A DNA stretch of 64,000 nucleotides from Mayamaea pseudoterrestris (lineage: Eukaryota > Bacillariophyta > Bacillariophyceae > Sellaphorales > Sellaphoraceae), in the NCBI GenBank assembly GCA_027923505.1, contig BROI01000004.1:744001-808000 (forward strand). Direction: 5' to 3'. Below the pieces are notes generated by a model. That model was not told where the DNA came from, did not search any database, and worked only from the letters and a program-made list of their open reading frames with translations. This document shows positions 10,268-19,562 of this stretch, piece after piece; position 1 is the first letter of the stretch, and each line of letters opens with the position of its first letter. Position numbers and translations under genes: made by a program.

Positions 10268-10933
10268 ATGCCTGGTCGTGCCGTCGTTCTGTCCCCGTCC
10301 AAAGTATTTGCGCAAGCCCGAGACTCAAGGAACAAGCAAGCAGTCATGTCATCCCGAGTGATCGAAGACGAGGAGACCATCGACATTGAGACACTTCCAG
10401 TTGCTGAGGATGCAAAAGTAACCGTTGTGACTGACACGCATCGGCAAGTGATTCTTTCGCGAGCCGCTGGCAGTGGGAACACTCAAGGACGGCTTACTTC
10501 GGGTAGAGGAGGAAAGGAGACTAGCACTGGAGGAAAGCGCCAAGCGAGTACTGGTGGCGGTAAAGGTAAAGGCAAGGGAACTGGTGGTCGCGGGGTGCAC
10601 AAGTCCACTTCCTCGTCCAGCAAAGCGGGTCTACAGTTTCCAGTCGGGCGCATTGGTCGCTACTTGCGAGAGGGGCAGTACGCTGATAGAATGGGCTCCA
10701 CTGCCTCGGTCTACATGGCTGCGGTCTTGGAGTATCTGTGCGCCGAAATTTTTGAGCTGGCTGGCAATGCGGCGCGCGACAATAAAAAGTCACGCATCAT
10801 CCCGCGGCACATCAATCTGGCTGTCAAGAATGACGAGGAGCTCAACAAGCTTTTGTTAGGAGTAACGATTGCATCTGGAGGAGTCTTGCCGCATATTCCA
10901 GATGTATTGTTGCCAAAGAAGCTTACAAAGTAG
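10268..10933 (+). CDS. Histone H2A variant with a long N-terminal extension
   Basis: The histone fold starts at about residue 120 ([17 protein letters not shown]) and continues with [39 protein letters not shown] and [15 protein letters not shown]. The acidic-patch residues of canonical H2A (VLEYL, AEIFE, NDEE) are all kept, so it should sit in a normal nucleosome. The part before the fold is about 119 residues (or 93 if the ATG at 10346 is used) against about 20 in common H2A. It begins with an acidic segment ([16 protein letters not shown]) and ends in Gly/Lys/Thr/Ser repeats. No SQ-phi tail motif is present at the C terminus, so it is not an obvious H2A.X. It shares a 210-bp spacer with the divergent membrane-protein gene. 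Confidence 0.9.
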   Translation: MPGRAVVLSPSKVFAQARDSRNKQAVMSSRVIEDEETIDIETLPVAEDAKVTVVTDTHRQVILSRAAGSGNTQGRLTSGRGGKETSTGGKRQASTGGGKGKGKGTGGRGVHKSTSSSSKAGLQFPVGRIGRYLREGQYADRMGSTASVYMAAVLEYLCAEIFELAGNAARDNKKSRIIPRHINLAVKNDEELNKLLLGVTIASGGVLPHIPDVLLPKKLTK

Positions 10934-11158
10934 ACGCGCATCCGCGGGTTGGTTTGCACTTTAGCTCAAGTTCGGAGCTTTGACGATGATACTGTAGGAT
11001 AAGCATACATAATATAATAGTGGCAATTGCACATCAGGAGTATCTGGCCGCGAATGTAAACTAGGTAGTGTATAAAGTTACTTTTTCTACCGGTACAGGA
11101 AAGTAAACCAAAGCAATCAAACAACAACTACTTTTTCCCCGAGCAAATGATTTAATAT

Positions 11159-11997
11159 TTACGAATGATCCTTCCATTCAAACTTTGGGTGCATCTTCTT
11201 GCTACTCTGCTGTCCATCCATGATAACCTCAAGCACCTTATTCTTGATGCGATTCGTGATCTTTGCGTCTTTCGTATTAAGCCAAATTTCCAGCTTGTAG
11301 AGCGGGTATCCACGACTCTTGTCCACTACGCGAACACCGTTAATGTGATCCACCAAGGAGTGATCCTCGTCGGCGCCATCCTCAATAACTTCTCCAACGA
11401 TTCCAAACACCAGATTACTCCAAAACAAGTCCAAAGTCTCTGGCTCAAGGTATTGTCGGCAAAACCACTCACCGCCGCTAATATTTTGCTTGTCGCCCCA
11501 CTCTGGTTCGATTCCCTTCTTGAACAAGCTATATTCTTCAACAGTCTTGCCGGTTGGACCAACCTTCTTTTTAGTCTCGCCATCAAAAAAGACGAGCGAC
11601 GGAAGCGGCAGGTGATTCAAGTGGTTCCAAACATCCTGCACCGTTCCAAAATGAGCCAACTCGCTCATATTGTCCTTCCAGGAATTGGCCTTGTCCTTGT
11701 TTCCACCGCTGCTCTGTCCAGACTTGTGCTCCCATAAGACCCAGTCTATTATAAAATTAAGGAAAATGAAGAATGAGTAAACAAAAACGATTGGGCAGCC
11801 CAATAAATGTGTCTGCACTTGACAGACGTATCACGGATTGCAAGCCGCATGGTCTCTCTGACGACGTCGATGCTCGTCCCATTGCGCCAATTTTGAAACT
11901 CAAACATAAAATAAAAAGCTATCATGAGCCTCGTACCATTCTGCAGGGGGAGTAATGGTTGTTCAGTTGCTGCTGCTGCCGACGATCCTTCCACCAT
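11159..11997 (-). CDS. eIF4E: Eukaryotic translation initiation factor 4E (cap-binding)
   Basis: Exon 1 (11997-11937) encodes a short N terminus, and exon 2 is 11745-11159. The join AAT G|AC TGG gives PLQNDWVLWEHK, which matches the eIF4E pattern HPLQNxWxLW. Total length is 215 residues. The cap-stacking tryptophans are present: W43 (NSWKDN, human W56) and W103 (GIEPEWGD, human W102). The eIF4G-binding surface tryptophan W60 (VQDVW) is also present. The residue after W103 is Gly instead of the Glu that hydrogen-bonds the guanine in human eIF4E (E103), with an Asp one residue later. There is a 15-20-residue insert between NHLPLPS and EEYSLFKKG. The expected function is mRNA cap recognition in the cytosol; the odd Gly may shift cap preference. 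Confidence 0.92.
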
Positions 11998-12650
11998 GGT
12001 CAACTTTGCTCACAACAAAACGATCGAATGGTTGTCACGCTCGGATGATTGCCGCTACGATTTCGTTTCTACCTATCATTCGTTTCGATTGCTTTTACCG
12101 CGGTACAGTATAGGTATAGTCATGTTAAGCTTCCGTAACAACAAGTAGCTATGTAAGATTCATACAATGGAAAAGCAGTGTCTCAAGACTATTTCTTGCC
12201 TTTGCAAAACGTCCGTCATAATCCGACTCGTCAACTGTTTACAGTTAGTCTCCACTTCTTCTTCCGCCCGCAGCAATGCTTCGAAGACATGCAAAACTTT
12301 ACTCGTCCATAACCTCATGCACTGAAACTACATCACCATCCAAAACCTGCTTTGCTGACGTCTTGTTCCTAGCCTTTTCAAATCACTTTCATGGCGGCGA
12401 AAACAAGCCTTGTGGCGACGACACTATGCCACTCTGCAACCGTTGGTGCCGCCAGTTGAAATCGCTGTCGATTGACCCATCAGCCGGCTGAACGCTTTCA
12501 TCGCCCTGATCATCGCGCAAAACAACTGGCCCAGTGCGTGTAAAGTAATGCTCAGGCACCGCCGCACGTGCAACCATAGCTATAGCAAGACTGGCTTTAA
12601 AGTCCAGTTGATGCTACATGTCTGCGTCACTGCCATTAAACCGTGGGATA

Positions 12651-12690
12651 TAATCACGCAACGCAGAATATAATCGCGCAACGCAGAATC
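12651..12690. repeat. 20-bp tandem pair
   Basis: Units 12651-12670 and 12671-12690 (TAATCACGCAACGCAGAATA-like) differ at two positions. Confidence 0.8.
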
Positions 12691-12798
12691 CTTCATCTCC
12701 AAAGAAAACCATGTACCGGTTACCTTACTCGATCAGATCCGACAATAAATTCAACGCATGATGCATGCAAGGCTGGCCTTACAGGTTAAGCAATGTTG

Positions 12799-12906
12799 GA
12801 TTATGAAAGAGGACCTTAGAGCCGCTGACGAGTGACTGAATCTCATCATTGCGATTATGAAAGAGGACCTTAGAGCCGCTGACGAGTGACTGAATCTCAT
12901 CATTGC
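12799..12906. repeat. 54-bp perfect tandem duplication
   Basis: The unit at 12799-12852 is repeated without a mismatch at 12853-12906. It starts GATTATGAAAGAGGACCTTA. Confidence 0.95.
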
Positions 12907-12912
12907 GCGCAT

Positions 12913-13007
12913 AAAACACATTCGCGGAGCGGGGAGGTGGTAGGATCAACGGTTTAACTTGGAGCAGTGGCTTTCGCGCGCTTCGCGCGCGCCCACAACT
13001 ACCGGTA
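12913..13007 (+). repeat. GC-hairpin repeat unit, copy A
   Basis: It begins ACACATTCGCGGAGCGGG, passes GGTGGTAGGATCAACGGTTT, and ends with the inverted-repeat core at 12975-12991 (GCGCGCTTCGCGCGC) just before a TACCGGTA palindrome. It is similar to copy B along its length. The core could fold as a hairpin. Confidence 0.7.
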
Positions 13008-13117
13008 GTTAACTGGGACGCTTTGTTAGTTGCAAGCTGTACAAGAGATTGATTATAAAAAGCTATGATCTATTGCTGCATGGGTGAAGTGGACAACAAC
13101 ATTGGGTTCAAAGGCTG

Positions 13118-13140
13118 TCGCGCGCTTCGCGCGCACTAAC
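13118..13140 (+). repeat. GC-hairpin core, isolated copy
   Basis: GCGCGCTTCGCGCGC followed by ACTAACAC recurs here without the leading part of copies A and B. Confidence 0.65.
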
Positions 13141-13424
13141 ACAGTTGCTAAGCAATGGCCACACTATCAAGCAGCTATGCTCCTTCATAGCCAGTTACCA
13201 TCAGTCTAAGCGGTGGAAATGTTGCTGCATGGGTTGAGTAAGGAAGGAACTACAAATCAAACAAAAAGACACGTAGTATTGAGTCAGTTCTTTGCATTAC
13301 ATTGCTCCCGGTAATTGCTTCGCTCAATTATTGTAGAAGGTAGGAGATGTCGCAGAACGACACGGTCATTAAAAGTCATTGACTGCAAACGTCATAGAGT
13401 CGTAGTGGCAGTATCACACAATAA

Positions 13425-13510
13425 TAAACACATTCGCGGGGCGGGGAGGTGGTAGGATCAATGGTTTTACAAAGCCTGCAATGGCTTTTGCGTGCTCCGC
13501 GCGCACAAAC
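13425..13510 (+). repeat. GC-hairpin repeat unit, copy B
   Basis: It begins ACACATTCGCGGGGCGGG and passes GGTAGGATCAATGGTTTTA. The inverted-repeat core is decayed here (GCGTGCTCCGCGCGC). It is a diverged sibling of the unit at 12913-13007. Confidence 0.7.
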
Positions 13511-13924
13511 ACTGCCAAACAGTAGACACAGTAACTTGAATCTGGTCCATAACAATTGCTTATTGTAGACAGAATCTAGGTGGGTGGATGCCAACAATAC
13601 TTGTTTAAATGGAACAAAACTAGAGGCTAGAGATAGCAGTAACTGAGTGATAATCAATGGCTTGATTGAGAGCATACTCTTATAGTAAAGCAATATTTCT
13701 TGGGATAGCTAATACAGTCATTGTGAGGGGTCATTGCATGCGACCAAAAACGAAACGTCATGCAGTCGCAGTGGCAGCCCTTCCAATTAATGTCGTGAAG
13801 CATGTTCGGATAGATCCTACCACAATTACAAGGTCGGCTGCCGCCGTTGGCACTGACCCAGTTTTGGAGTTGGATGGGAGGTTGGTCTATCAGTAGGCGG
13901 TTGCAATGGATAGGCAGTCATGTT

Positions 13925-14135
13925 GTACTGTCCGCAAGACAGCGGTCGGGTAGCTACCGACTATTGCCTGCACCAGCGTAGCTAACAGCTTGTGCGGGAC
14001 CTGTTCGCACGAGACTCTTCGTACCGGTACTGTTCGCAAGAGACAACGGTTGGGTAGCTATCAGTCTATTGCCTACAGAGGCGTCACGCGTACTCTTTGC
14101 AAGATACAGCGGTTGGGTAGCTAAGTGACATTTTA
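13925..14135 (+). repeat. Three imperfect repeats with GGGTAGCTA
   Basis: Copies begin at 13925, 14027 and 14090. Each has GTACT..TCGCAAGA (or TTTGCAAGA), then an AGCGG/AACGG tract, then GGGTAGCTA. Spacing is 102 and 63 bp, so it is not a regular CRISPR-like array. Confidence 0.65.
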
Positions 14136-14412
14136 TGTCCTAACGGGTTACGCACGCACAGACGCACGCGTAAAACTTTTAACTCACTGAGCCCGTTCCG
14201 GGTCAGTGAATCTCGTGGAGCATGTCCGGAGAACTCCTACCACTAATAGTACAAGTAGCAGTGCACGTTTGTGACGTAGCGGTTTTCGTGTCGTAGCGGT
14301 GACTAATTTTGGCTCGCCTCTCGGCGAATGCGTTCTTCAATTCGTACCATTGTACCATAGTCATTCACACTTGACGCGTTTTTTCGATCACTCATACACT
14401 CCATCTACCATC

Positions 14413-16257
14413 ATGAACATCGACAACGAAACCATCTATCAGCCAGGAGACTTTGTTTTGGTGACGAGTGGAGAATGGACGGGCAAGCGAGGGTAGCGAG
14501 ACTTTGTTTTGGTGACGAGTGGAGAATGGACGGGCAAGCGAGGGTATGTCTCGAAGCTAATTCTTCCTCCGGCTGGCGAAACTGATATTCGATTTCAAGT
14601 TGTACTCGAAATCGACTTAGAAGCTGTCAGTTCCATTTTGCTCGTCAAGGAATTGGAAATGTTACGCAAAAAAGGACAGGAAGTCGTCTTAAGAGTTTGC
14701 GATTATTACACGAGCACGTATCCCTGCCTCGGAACGAATGAGCCAGTGTATTTCAACGACGATACCCCATATGGAATGCTCTATCGCCCTTCTATAATGG
14801 AACTTCCAGATGTACACTCGGTCGAAGCTATTTTTAATGATGCAGAGACTGAAGCGCTCTACCGTGGGTTGTACAATGGAAGCATGCTGGTAATCAAGTG
14901 GTTTCACTGGTTTGAGAAACCGCTGCATATTAACCTGTGCTTGCCATCATACACGGTCTCCTTTTATACAACTCGTGCAGACAATGGACTTCAACGTTTG
15001 GGATCATTGGAATGGCTCGTTAATGCTACGGAAGCAGGCACCAATTTCCAACATTATATGACCCACGCCGTCGATTATCTTAAGCAACTCATGCCATCTC
15101 AACAAGGCGCACTTCAAAGTCGCATAAAGCATCTGCTTCTACGTCTTAGCGGGTGCAACTTTGGTACAATCAGCTATGGCGCACTTTCTTTAATACTTAT
15201 GGACATTTATGTGGGACAAGGACGTCGAAATGCCGAGATCTTGGATTTGAGCATTGTCTCCGCGGATGTGGCGTTGCAGCATCAAGCAAAGCTTACGTTT
15301 CGAAAGGGAATCAATATGGTAGCCATGGATTTAGAGGCCTGTGCAAGGTTCCGTGAAGCGGCTGGCATTTTCGGACAGATCGCTGACTTTTGGACTGCTG
15401 AACCTAGCGAGAACTTTCCTGACGGAGTACACAAACCCGAAGACAGTCATCTACCGGTGAAAGTATGGTTCACAGTAAAGCAACGATATTCCCAAGGCAA
15501 CGCTTTTACTCTGAGTAAAGACTGGGATGATGCTGAGCGTTCGCTTATATGCGCATTAAACACTGTCGGCCAAAACTTGCCCATTGATGTTGCTCTCCGT
15601 GAATATCATTTTGAAAAATGTATTCATCGTCTCACTGATCTCTATGAATATTGGTCGAATGAATCCCTTAATGGCAAAAAGAGTGAGCGTTTACTTGAAG
15701 TCGCAGGTCTCCTATTCGTCGCATATCTTCACGCATCAGGAGTCCGTGACGTTCACGGAGTAAGAATTAAGTATCTTTTGTCGGAGTCCTATTGCAACAA
15801 TCCGATTGCAATGAAAACTGCTTTACAGCAAGCTTGTGCAGCAGATTCGACGCAGGCATTTCGATCCATAGTTCGCTCATGGAAGCGGCCAGGTATTGAT
15901 AAAAGCGCCTTACCACGGTTTCAAGTCGACCTCAATCAAGCGCGAAAGAGCACCAAGGAAATAGCCCGTGACACGCGGCATTCATATCTGATAGAAGATG
16001 GGAAAAGTCAGGTTCACATTTCCTGTAACAACCCAGGATGTTTCTTGTTCGAGCAATCCAAGGTACTCACATGCACCCGATGCCGAAGCGTGCAGTACTG
16101 GTAAGTGGCGTGGTCGAGACAGTGTGCGGTCACTTCTTCTTCCAATCTCACTCTATTTTGCTACACTTGTTTGATCAGCTCCAAGGACTGCCAGAAGGCC
16201 CATTGGGCGGAACACAAGGCTGATTGCAAACGGATTGCCGCCAGTTTGGCGAAATAG
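14413..16257 (+). CDS. MYND zinc-finger protein with KOW-like N terminus; in-frame stop from a tandem duplication
   Basis: Exon 1 is 14413-16100 (donor TACTG|GTAAGT) and exon 2 is 16179-16257. The join completes a MYND finger: CNNPGCFLF, CTRCRSVQYC, KDCQKAHWAEHKADC. Before it lie helical, TPR-like repeats, and the N terminus has a KOW-like strand (GDFVLVTSGEWTGKRGYV). MYND fingers bind proline-rich partners, so this is probably a protein-interaction adaptor. A 51-bp tandem duplication at 14447-14546 keeps the frame but its first copy ends in TAG (14494-14496), after 27 codons from the first ATG. Without that stop the reading is 588 residues. If the stop is real, the next in-frame ATG is at 14659 and the KOW-like part is lost. 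A paralogue with the same layout is at 46964-48808. Recent pseudogenisation, an allele, an assembly error or removal by splicing cannot be told apart here. Confidence 0.75.
14447..14546. repeat. 51-bp tandem duplication inside the MYND gene
   Basis: Copy 1 at 14447-14495 matches copy 2 at 14498-14546 over 49 bases. The period of 51 keeps codon phase. Confidence 0.95.
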
Positions 16258-16791
16258 TGCTACGGGCAGCTACCAGAACCACTCAAAGTTCATACCGCAA
16301 CATGGCACTAGGAAACTTGAGCGCCCACAGCGCTCGATTTTAGACAAGAATAGGTAGTGAACGAAGGTAGTAATACATGTCTTTACAAAAAAACGTACCT
16401 CTCGTTGGCGCTACATACCATAGTCCGGTGACCTGTATCAGCGACGTTGCGCAACATGTTGTCGCGGCAGATTATAGCTGGAGACTTCCCGACTTAGGTT
16501 TAACTGCCAAATAAGCTAGCAGGACAAGAAAGTGACCATTTATCTTGTTCTGCTGTTTTGCACCACGATAGGGTCATTTACTGGTATCACATGAGAGCAT
16601 ACTACTTGCTCCTTGTACAGAATTCTCGCAAGTGTGACTGGAATATAGATGTAGTCGTACCGGTACTGCAGTTCATTCCCGCTGTCGGAGCCGTTTCATC
16701 TATCGCAGCCATTCACCATCACATCACAAATCTCCGTCGCCTTTCGGCCTTGATGCATACTATTCCCAACCATTGGTAATAGGTGCCAAAG
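16258..16791. other. Intergenic, nothing recognised
   Basis: These 534 bases separate two genes in the same direction. One TACCGGTA palindrome is at 16658-16665. No other feature was seen. Confidence 0.5.
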
Positions 16792-17895
16792 ATGCAGCTG
16801 TATAGACAGCCGAACCTGCTGCTGCTGACGTTTGCTCTACAATTCAATTTGACGCTGTCATTCCGTTCATTCGTTCGGCGGCATCCATCGCCACACTTTA
16901 CACTCGAAAAGTCGACAATCATTCTTCCATCAGGACGAGGTGTCGCCAATGACTATACATGGCATGAGGAAGCCTTTGAGATAGAAGTATCCGTTCCAGT
17001 ACCAATCAACACTCGCACCAAGGATTTGCGATTCAAGGCCACCTCCAAGTCCATTGAGCTCACGCTGCTGTCACAAAACAATCATACAGTGCTACTGCTA
17101 GATCCATCGCGCGCACTGCGGGGTCGCGTCAACATGGACGGCACGTACTGGGTGATTGGCGACGATTGCAACAAGACGCATCGCACGGTGACGGTGACGA
17201 TTGAAAAGTTGCTCCAGACGCCGCAGGATGACTTTGAAATAATCGACTACGATTGGAAGGGCGTTTATGTAAACGATGCCGACGAAGTTTCAGAGCGAAT
17301 CTACGACGAGCCGGAGCCGCTGGACGTGAGAAAGTATGCCGCGTCCTTGGGTGTCGACATTGACAATATCAACATGAGCATGGTGGACAAGACCATGTTT
17401 TCGTCCAACTTGAACTTGACACGGTCCAGCTTGGACGAGCTCACCAAGAGCGGATACGCGCAGGAAGTGACGCGGCAGGCGGATGGCACCGAGTATGTCG
17501 TCAATGACGATGGAGCGCCGGAGCGAGTGGCAAGCATGCAGGAGGAAATGGGTGCAACGACCCGACCGAAAATTCCGCTGATTGATACCGACTCGCCCTG
17601 GAACTCTGCCGTTCCAATACATCGCAACGCGGCAACCAATCAAACGTACATTCAGGAAACGCGAAATTTTACGCAAGCAGCGTTTGCGCAGGACGCTGCC
17701 TTGCAGCGACAGGAGCGAGAGAAGCAGTTGGCTGATGCGACTGCCGTGGAGGCCAAGGATCCGATTGATACGCTCACTGTTGCAAAACTAAAGGAAGTGT
17801 TAGCGTCGCAAGGGCTCAAAACTTCCGGGACGAAGCAGGAATTAAAGGAGCGGCTACGGGCGCAGGTGAATTCTCTGCTGCAGGGGAAGCAATGA
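16792..17895 (+). CDS. Plastid-targeted CS-domain + SAP-domain protein
   Basis: The ATG at 16792 opens a 367-residue protein with a signal peptide (PNLLLLTFALQFNLTLSF) and an LSFRSF plastid entry motif. Residues about 45-145 form a CS/p23-NudC fold: YTWHEEAFEIEVSVPVP, KDLRFKATSKSIELTLL, then ALRGRVNMDGTYWVIGDD and RTVTVTIEK. The C terminus (about 325-362) is a SAP helix pair: DTLTVAKLKEVLASQGLK followed by GTKQELKERLRA. CS domains are co-chaperone or assembly modules and SAP domains bind DNA or RNA. Together they suggest a plastid nucleoid- or RNA-associated chaperone-like protein; that job is inference. The middle part is polar and probably disordered. Confidence 0.8.
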   Translation: MQLYRQPNLLLLTFALQFNLTLSFRSFVRRHPSPHFTLEKSTIILPSGRGVANDYTWHEEAFEIEVSVPVPINTRTKDLRFKATSKSIELTLLSQNNHTVLLLDPSRALRGRVNMDGTYWVIGDDCNKTHRTVTVTIEKLLQTPQDDFEIIDYDWKGVYVNDADEVSERIYDEPEPLDVRKYAASLGVDIDNINMSMVDKTMFSSNLNLTRSSLDELTKSGYAQEVTRQADGTEYVVNDDGAPERVASMQEEMGATTRPKIPLIDTDSPWNSAVPIHRNAATNQTYIQETRNFTQAAFAQDAALQRQEREKQLADATAVEAKDPIDTLTVAKLKEVLASQGLKTSGTKQELKERLRAQVNSLLQGKQ

Positions 17896-18014
17896 TGCAA
17901 CGCTCGCATCGATGACTCTATCAAGTCAGACATGACAGACACATCAAAGTATACATTTATAGTGTCTCTGCAATTGTACGTTGTAACTCGCTTATGCCAA
18001 TATATAATCGCCAC

Positions 18015-19367
18015 TTACCATTCACCGTAACTCAAATCAATCATACGCGTGCACCCCTTGCACTTTGCTTCCAGTATACTCGTTCGTAACTCGTTCATCA
18101 AGCGACTCCAGTTGGACTGCGTGGTCAATACAAAGTCGTTGGCTTCCATGGCTACAAGTAAACTGGCCAGTGCTTTGAGGCCGGGTTGGCCGGACAGCGC
18201 CTGCGCCATGCGAGGATTGCCATTGTAGCCAGCGTCGCGAAACGGAAGCATCTCTTTGTAGTATTGATCCACGTAAATGTTCCAGTCGGATGGTGCGGCG
18301 CTGGTGAATGCTTCAACCGCGTCGGGGTCTTCGGTGGCGAGAAAAATGTGAACGCCATAGTCGTCATGTTGTTGCCGCTGCCGCCGCTCGTCGAGAATGC
18401 TTTGCACAGCATTGACGTAACGTTCGATTGGCACTAGCTTCATTTCATCCTTCTTGTCGCCCCAGCGAACGTGCACGGTGATCAAGTGGGGCGGAACGGT
18501 TGCACTGCCAAAGACTAGATTCAATTGCCGCTCCGCTTCCATCTGCACCAGCGGCGACACGTTGCGAAAGAGAAACTCGACGCCAGCCGCGCGAACGTCG
18601 CCGTACGATAGATTGTATTGTTCCATGATAGTTAAACAGGATTTCTGGATCTTGCCGTTGGCGCGATATAGTTTGTGAGTTGTTGGCGCCGCAATAGCGA
18701 GTGAGTCACTACCATGGTTCGTATCATTCGCCGCCGCCAGCGGTAGCGCATGCGGCACATCGTTTGGACACTGCAGCTCGGACTTTGGAAAGTAGCAAGT
18801 CATGGCCGCAGTATTCATATAGTTGTTATTGTTGCACTGCTCGTTGGCGTAATAGATCCACGGCAATTTCGTGCGTATTCTATATCCTTGTTCCATGGCG
18901 TTGCAGACGGCCTGCGTCCACACGTGCAAATCGGAACCCATGCCGAAGCGGTTGCGAAACGTAAAGTCGGCCAATGGCAACGAGCAGTTATTTTGATGGT
19001 TGCGAATCATAGTGGCGAATGATGATGATGATTGTAGATTGGTCCAGTCGAACCGCAACTTGAGTCTGTGTGGATGATAGTGCTCCTTCTTATTTGCGAG
19101 TGATGATGATGCATTGTTGAATGCTGACAAGGACGGCAGCGAATTGAGGCTACTAATAGTATGCGGCTCTATTTCGTTCAGCATTAGCAGCACTCGCAAG
19201 TTGTCATTGTTGCTACTATGCAACAGCCACAGTCCGAGCGATATCAAGACGAGATTGAAAAAGCCGCATAGTAGTCTTGGAGGTAATCGACGACGATGAT
19301 GATGATGATGATGATGACGATGGTTGCCTGGTGCTTTTCGCCCTTGTAGGCGCATGGTTGTGGCCAT
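18015..19367 (-). CDS. FUT8-like fucosyltransferase (GT23-type), Golgi type II membrane protein
   Basis: The ATG at 19367 gives 450 residues. A His/Arg-rich cytosolic tail (HHHHHHHRRR) precedes one membrane helix (LLCGFFNLVLISLGLWLL), the layout of Golgi enzymes. Motifs of alpha-1,6-fucosyltransferases follow: RFGMGSDLHVWTQAV, then LITVHVRWGDKKDEM (FUT8 VHVRRTDK), PIERYVNAVQSI, VHIFLATEDPDAVEAF (FUT8 VYLATDDP), and EANDFVLTTQSNWSRLM near the end. The expected reaction is transfer of fucose from GDP-fucose to an N-glycan or related acceptor. The first FUT8 Arg pair (RR) reads RW here, so donor binding may differ. Several N-glycan sequons are present. It sits head to head with CCT1. Confidence 0.8.
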   Translation of the reverse strand: MATTMRLQGRKAPGNHRHHHHHHHRRRLPPRLLCGFFNLVLISLGLWLLHSSNNDNLRVLLMLNEIEPHTISSLNSLPSLSAFNNASSSLANKKEHYHPHRLKLRFDWTNLQSSSSFATMIRNHQNNCSLPLADFTFRNRFGMGSDLHVWTQAVCNAMEQGYRIRTKLPWIYYANEQCNNNNYMNTAAMTCYFPKSELQCPNDVPHALPLAAANDTNHGSDSLAIAAPTTHKLYRANGKIQKSCLTIMEQYNLSYGDVRAAGVEFLFRNVSPLVQMEAERQLNLVFGSATVPPHLITVHVRWGDKKDEMKLVPIERYVNAVQSILDERRQRQQHDDYGVHIFLATEDPDAVEAFTSAAPSDWNIYVDQYYKEMLPFRDAGYNGNPRMAQALSGQPGLKALASLLVAMEANDFVLTTQSNWSRLMNELRTSILEAKCKGCTRMIDLSYGEW

Positions 19368-19562
19368 GGTCGCATTTGCCAAACACCATGCCAACGACGA
19401 AGTAAGTTTTCGCCTTGTCGTAGCGGTGATCCAGACGGCGCACAAAACGCTCGTGAGCAGATCACTGGCTCGCAGCCATGGAGATTCTTGCCGCGCACAT
19501 TCTCATCGAAGCTTCACTCGAGCAACGCACCGCAAGACTACGAATTATAACTAAAAGCTGTC

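Larger units (their letters stand above)
12004..14412. repeat. Gene-free island of short repeats
   Basis: No gene is convincing in these 2.4 kb. The stretch is a patchwork of imperfect repeats: a 20-bp pair, a perfect 54-bp tandem pair, two copies of a roughly 90-bp GC-hairpin unit, and three copies of a tract containing CAAGA and GGGTAGCTA. A 29-bp pair at about 13796 and 14214 shares GAAGCATGTTCGGATAGATC-type sequence with several mismatches. Another imperfect pair lies near 13381 and 13746 (AACGTCAT..AGTCG..AGTGGCAG). Short frames (for example 12276-12491 and 13666-13896) have no domain and are treated as chance. Non-autonomous mobile-element debris is likely but is inference. Confidence 0.6.

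Noticed and set aside
12276-12491. Short plus-strand frame in the repeat island
   Set aside because: No domain, no homologous look, and surrounding DNA is repeat-rich.
13666-13896. Short plus-strand frame in the repeat island
   Set aside because: It overlaps imperfect repeats and has no domain signal.
13925-14135. CRISPR-like array
   Set aside because: Spacing is uneven (102 and 63 bp), repeats are imperfect and the DNA is eukaryotic nuclear.
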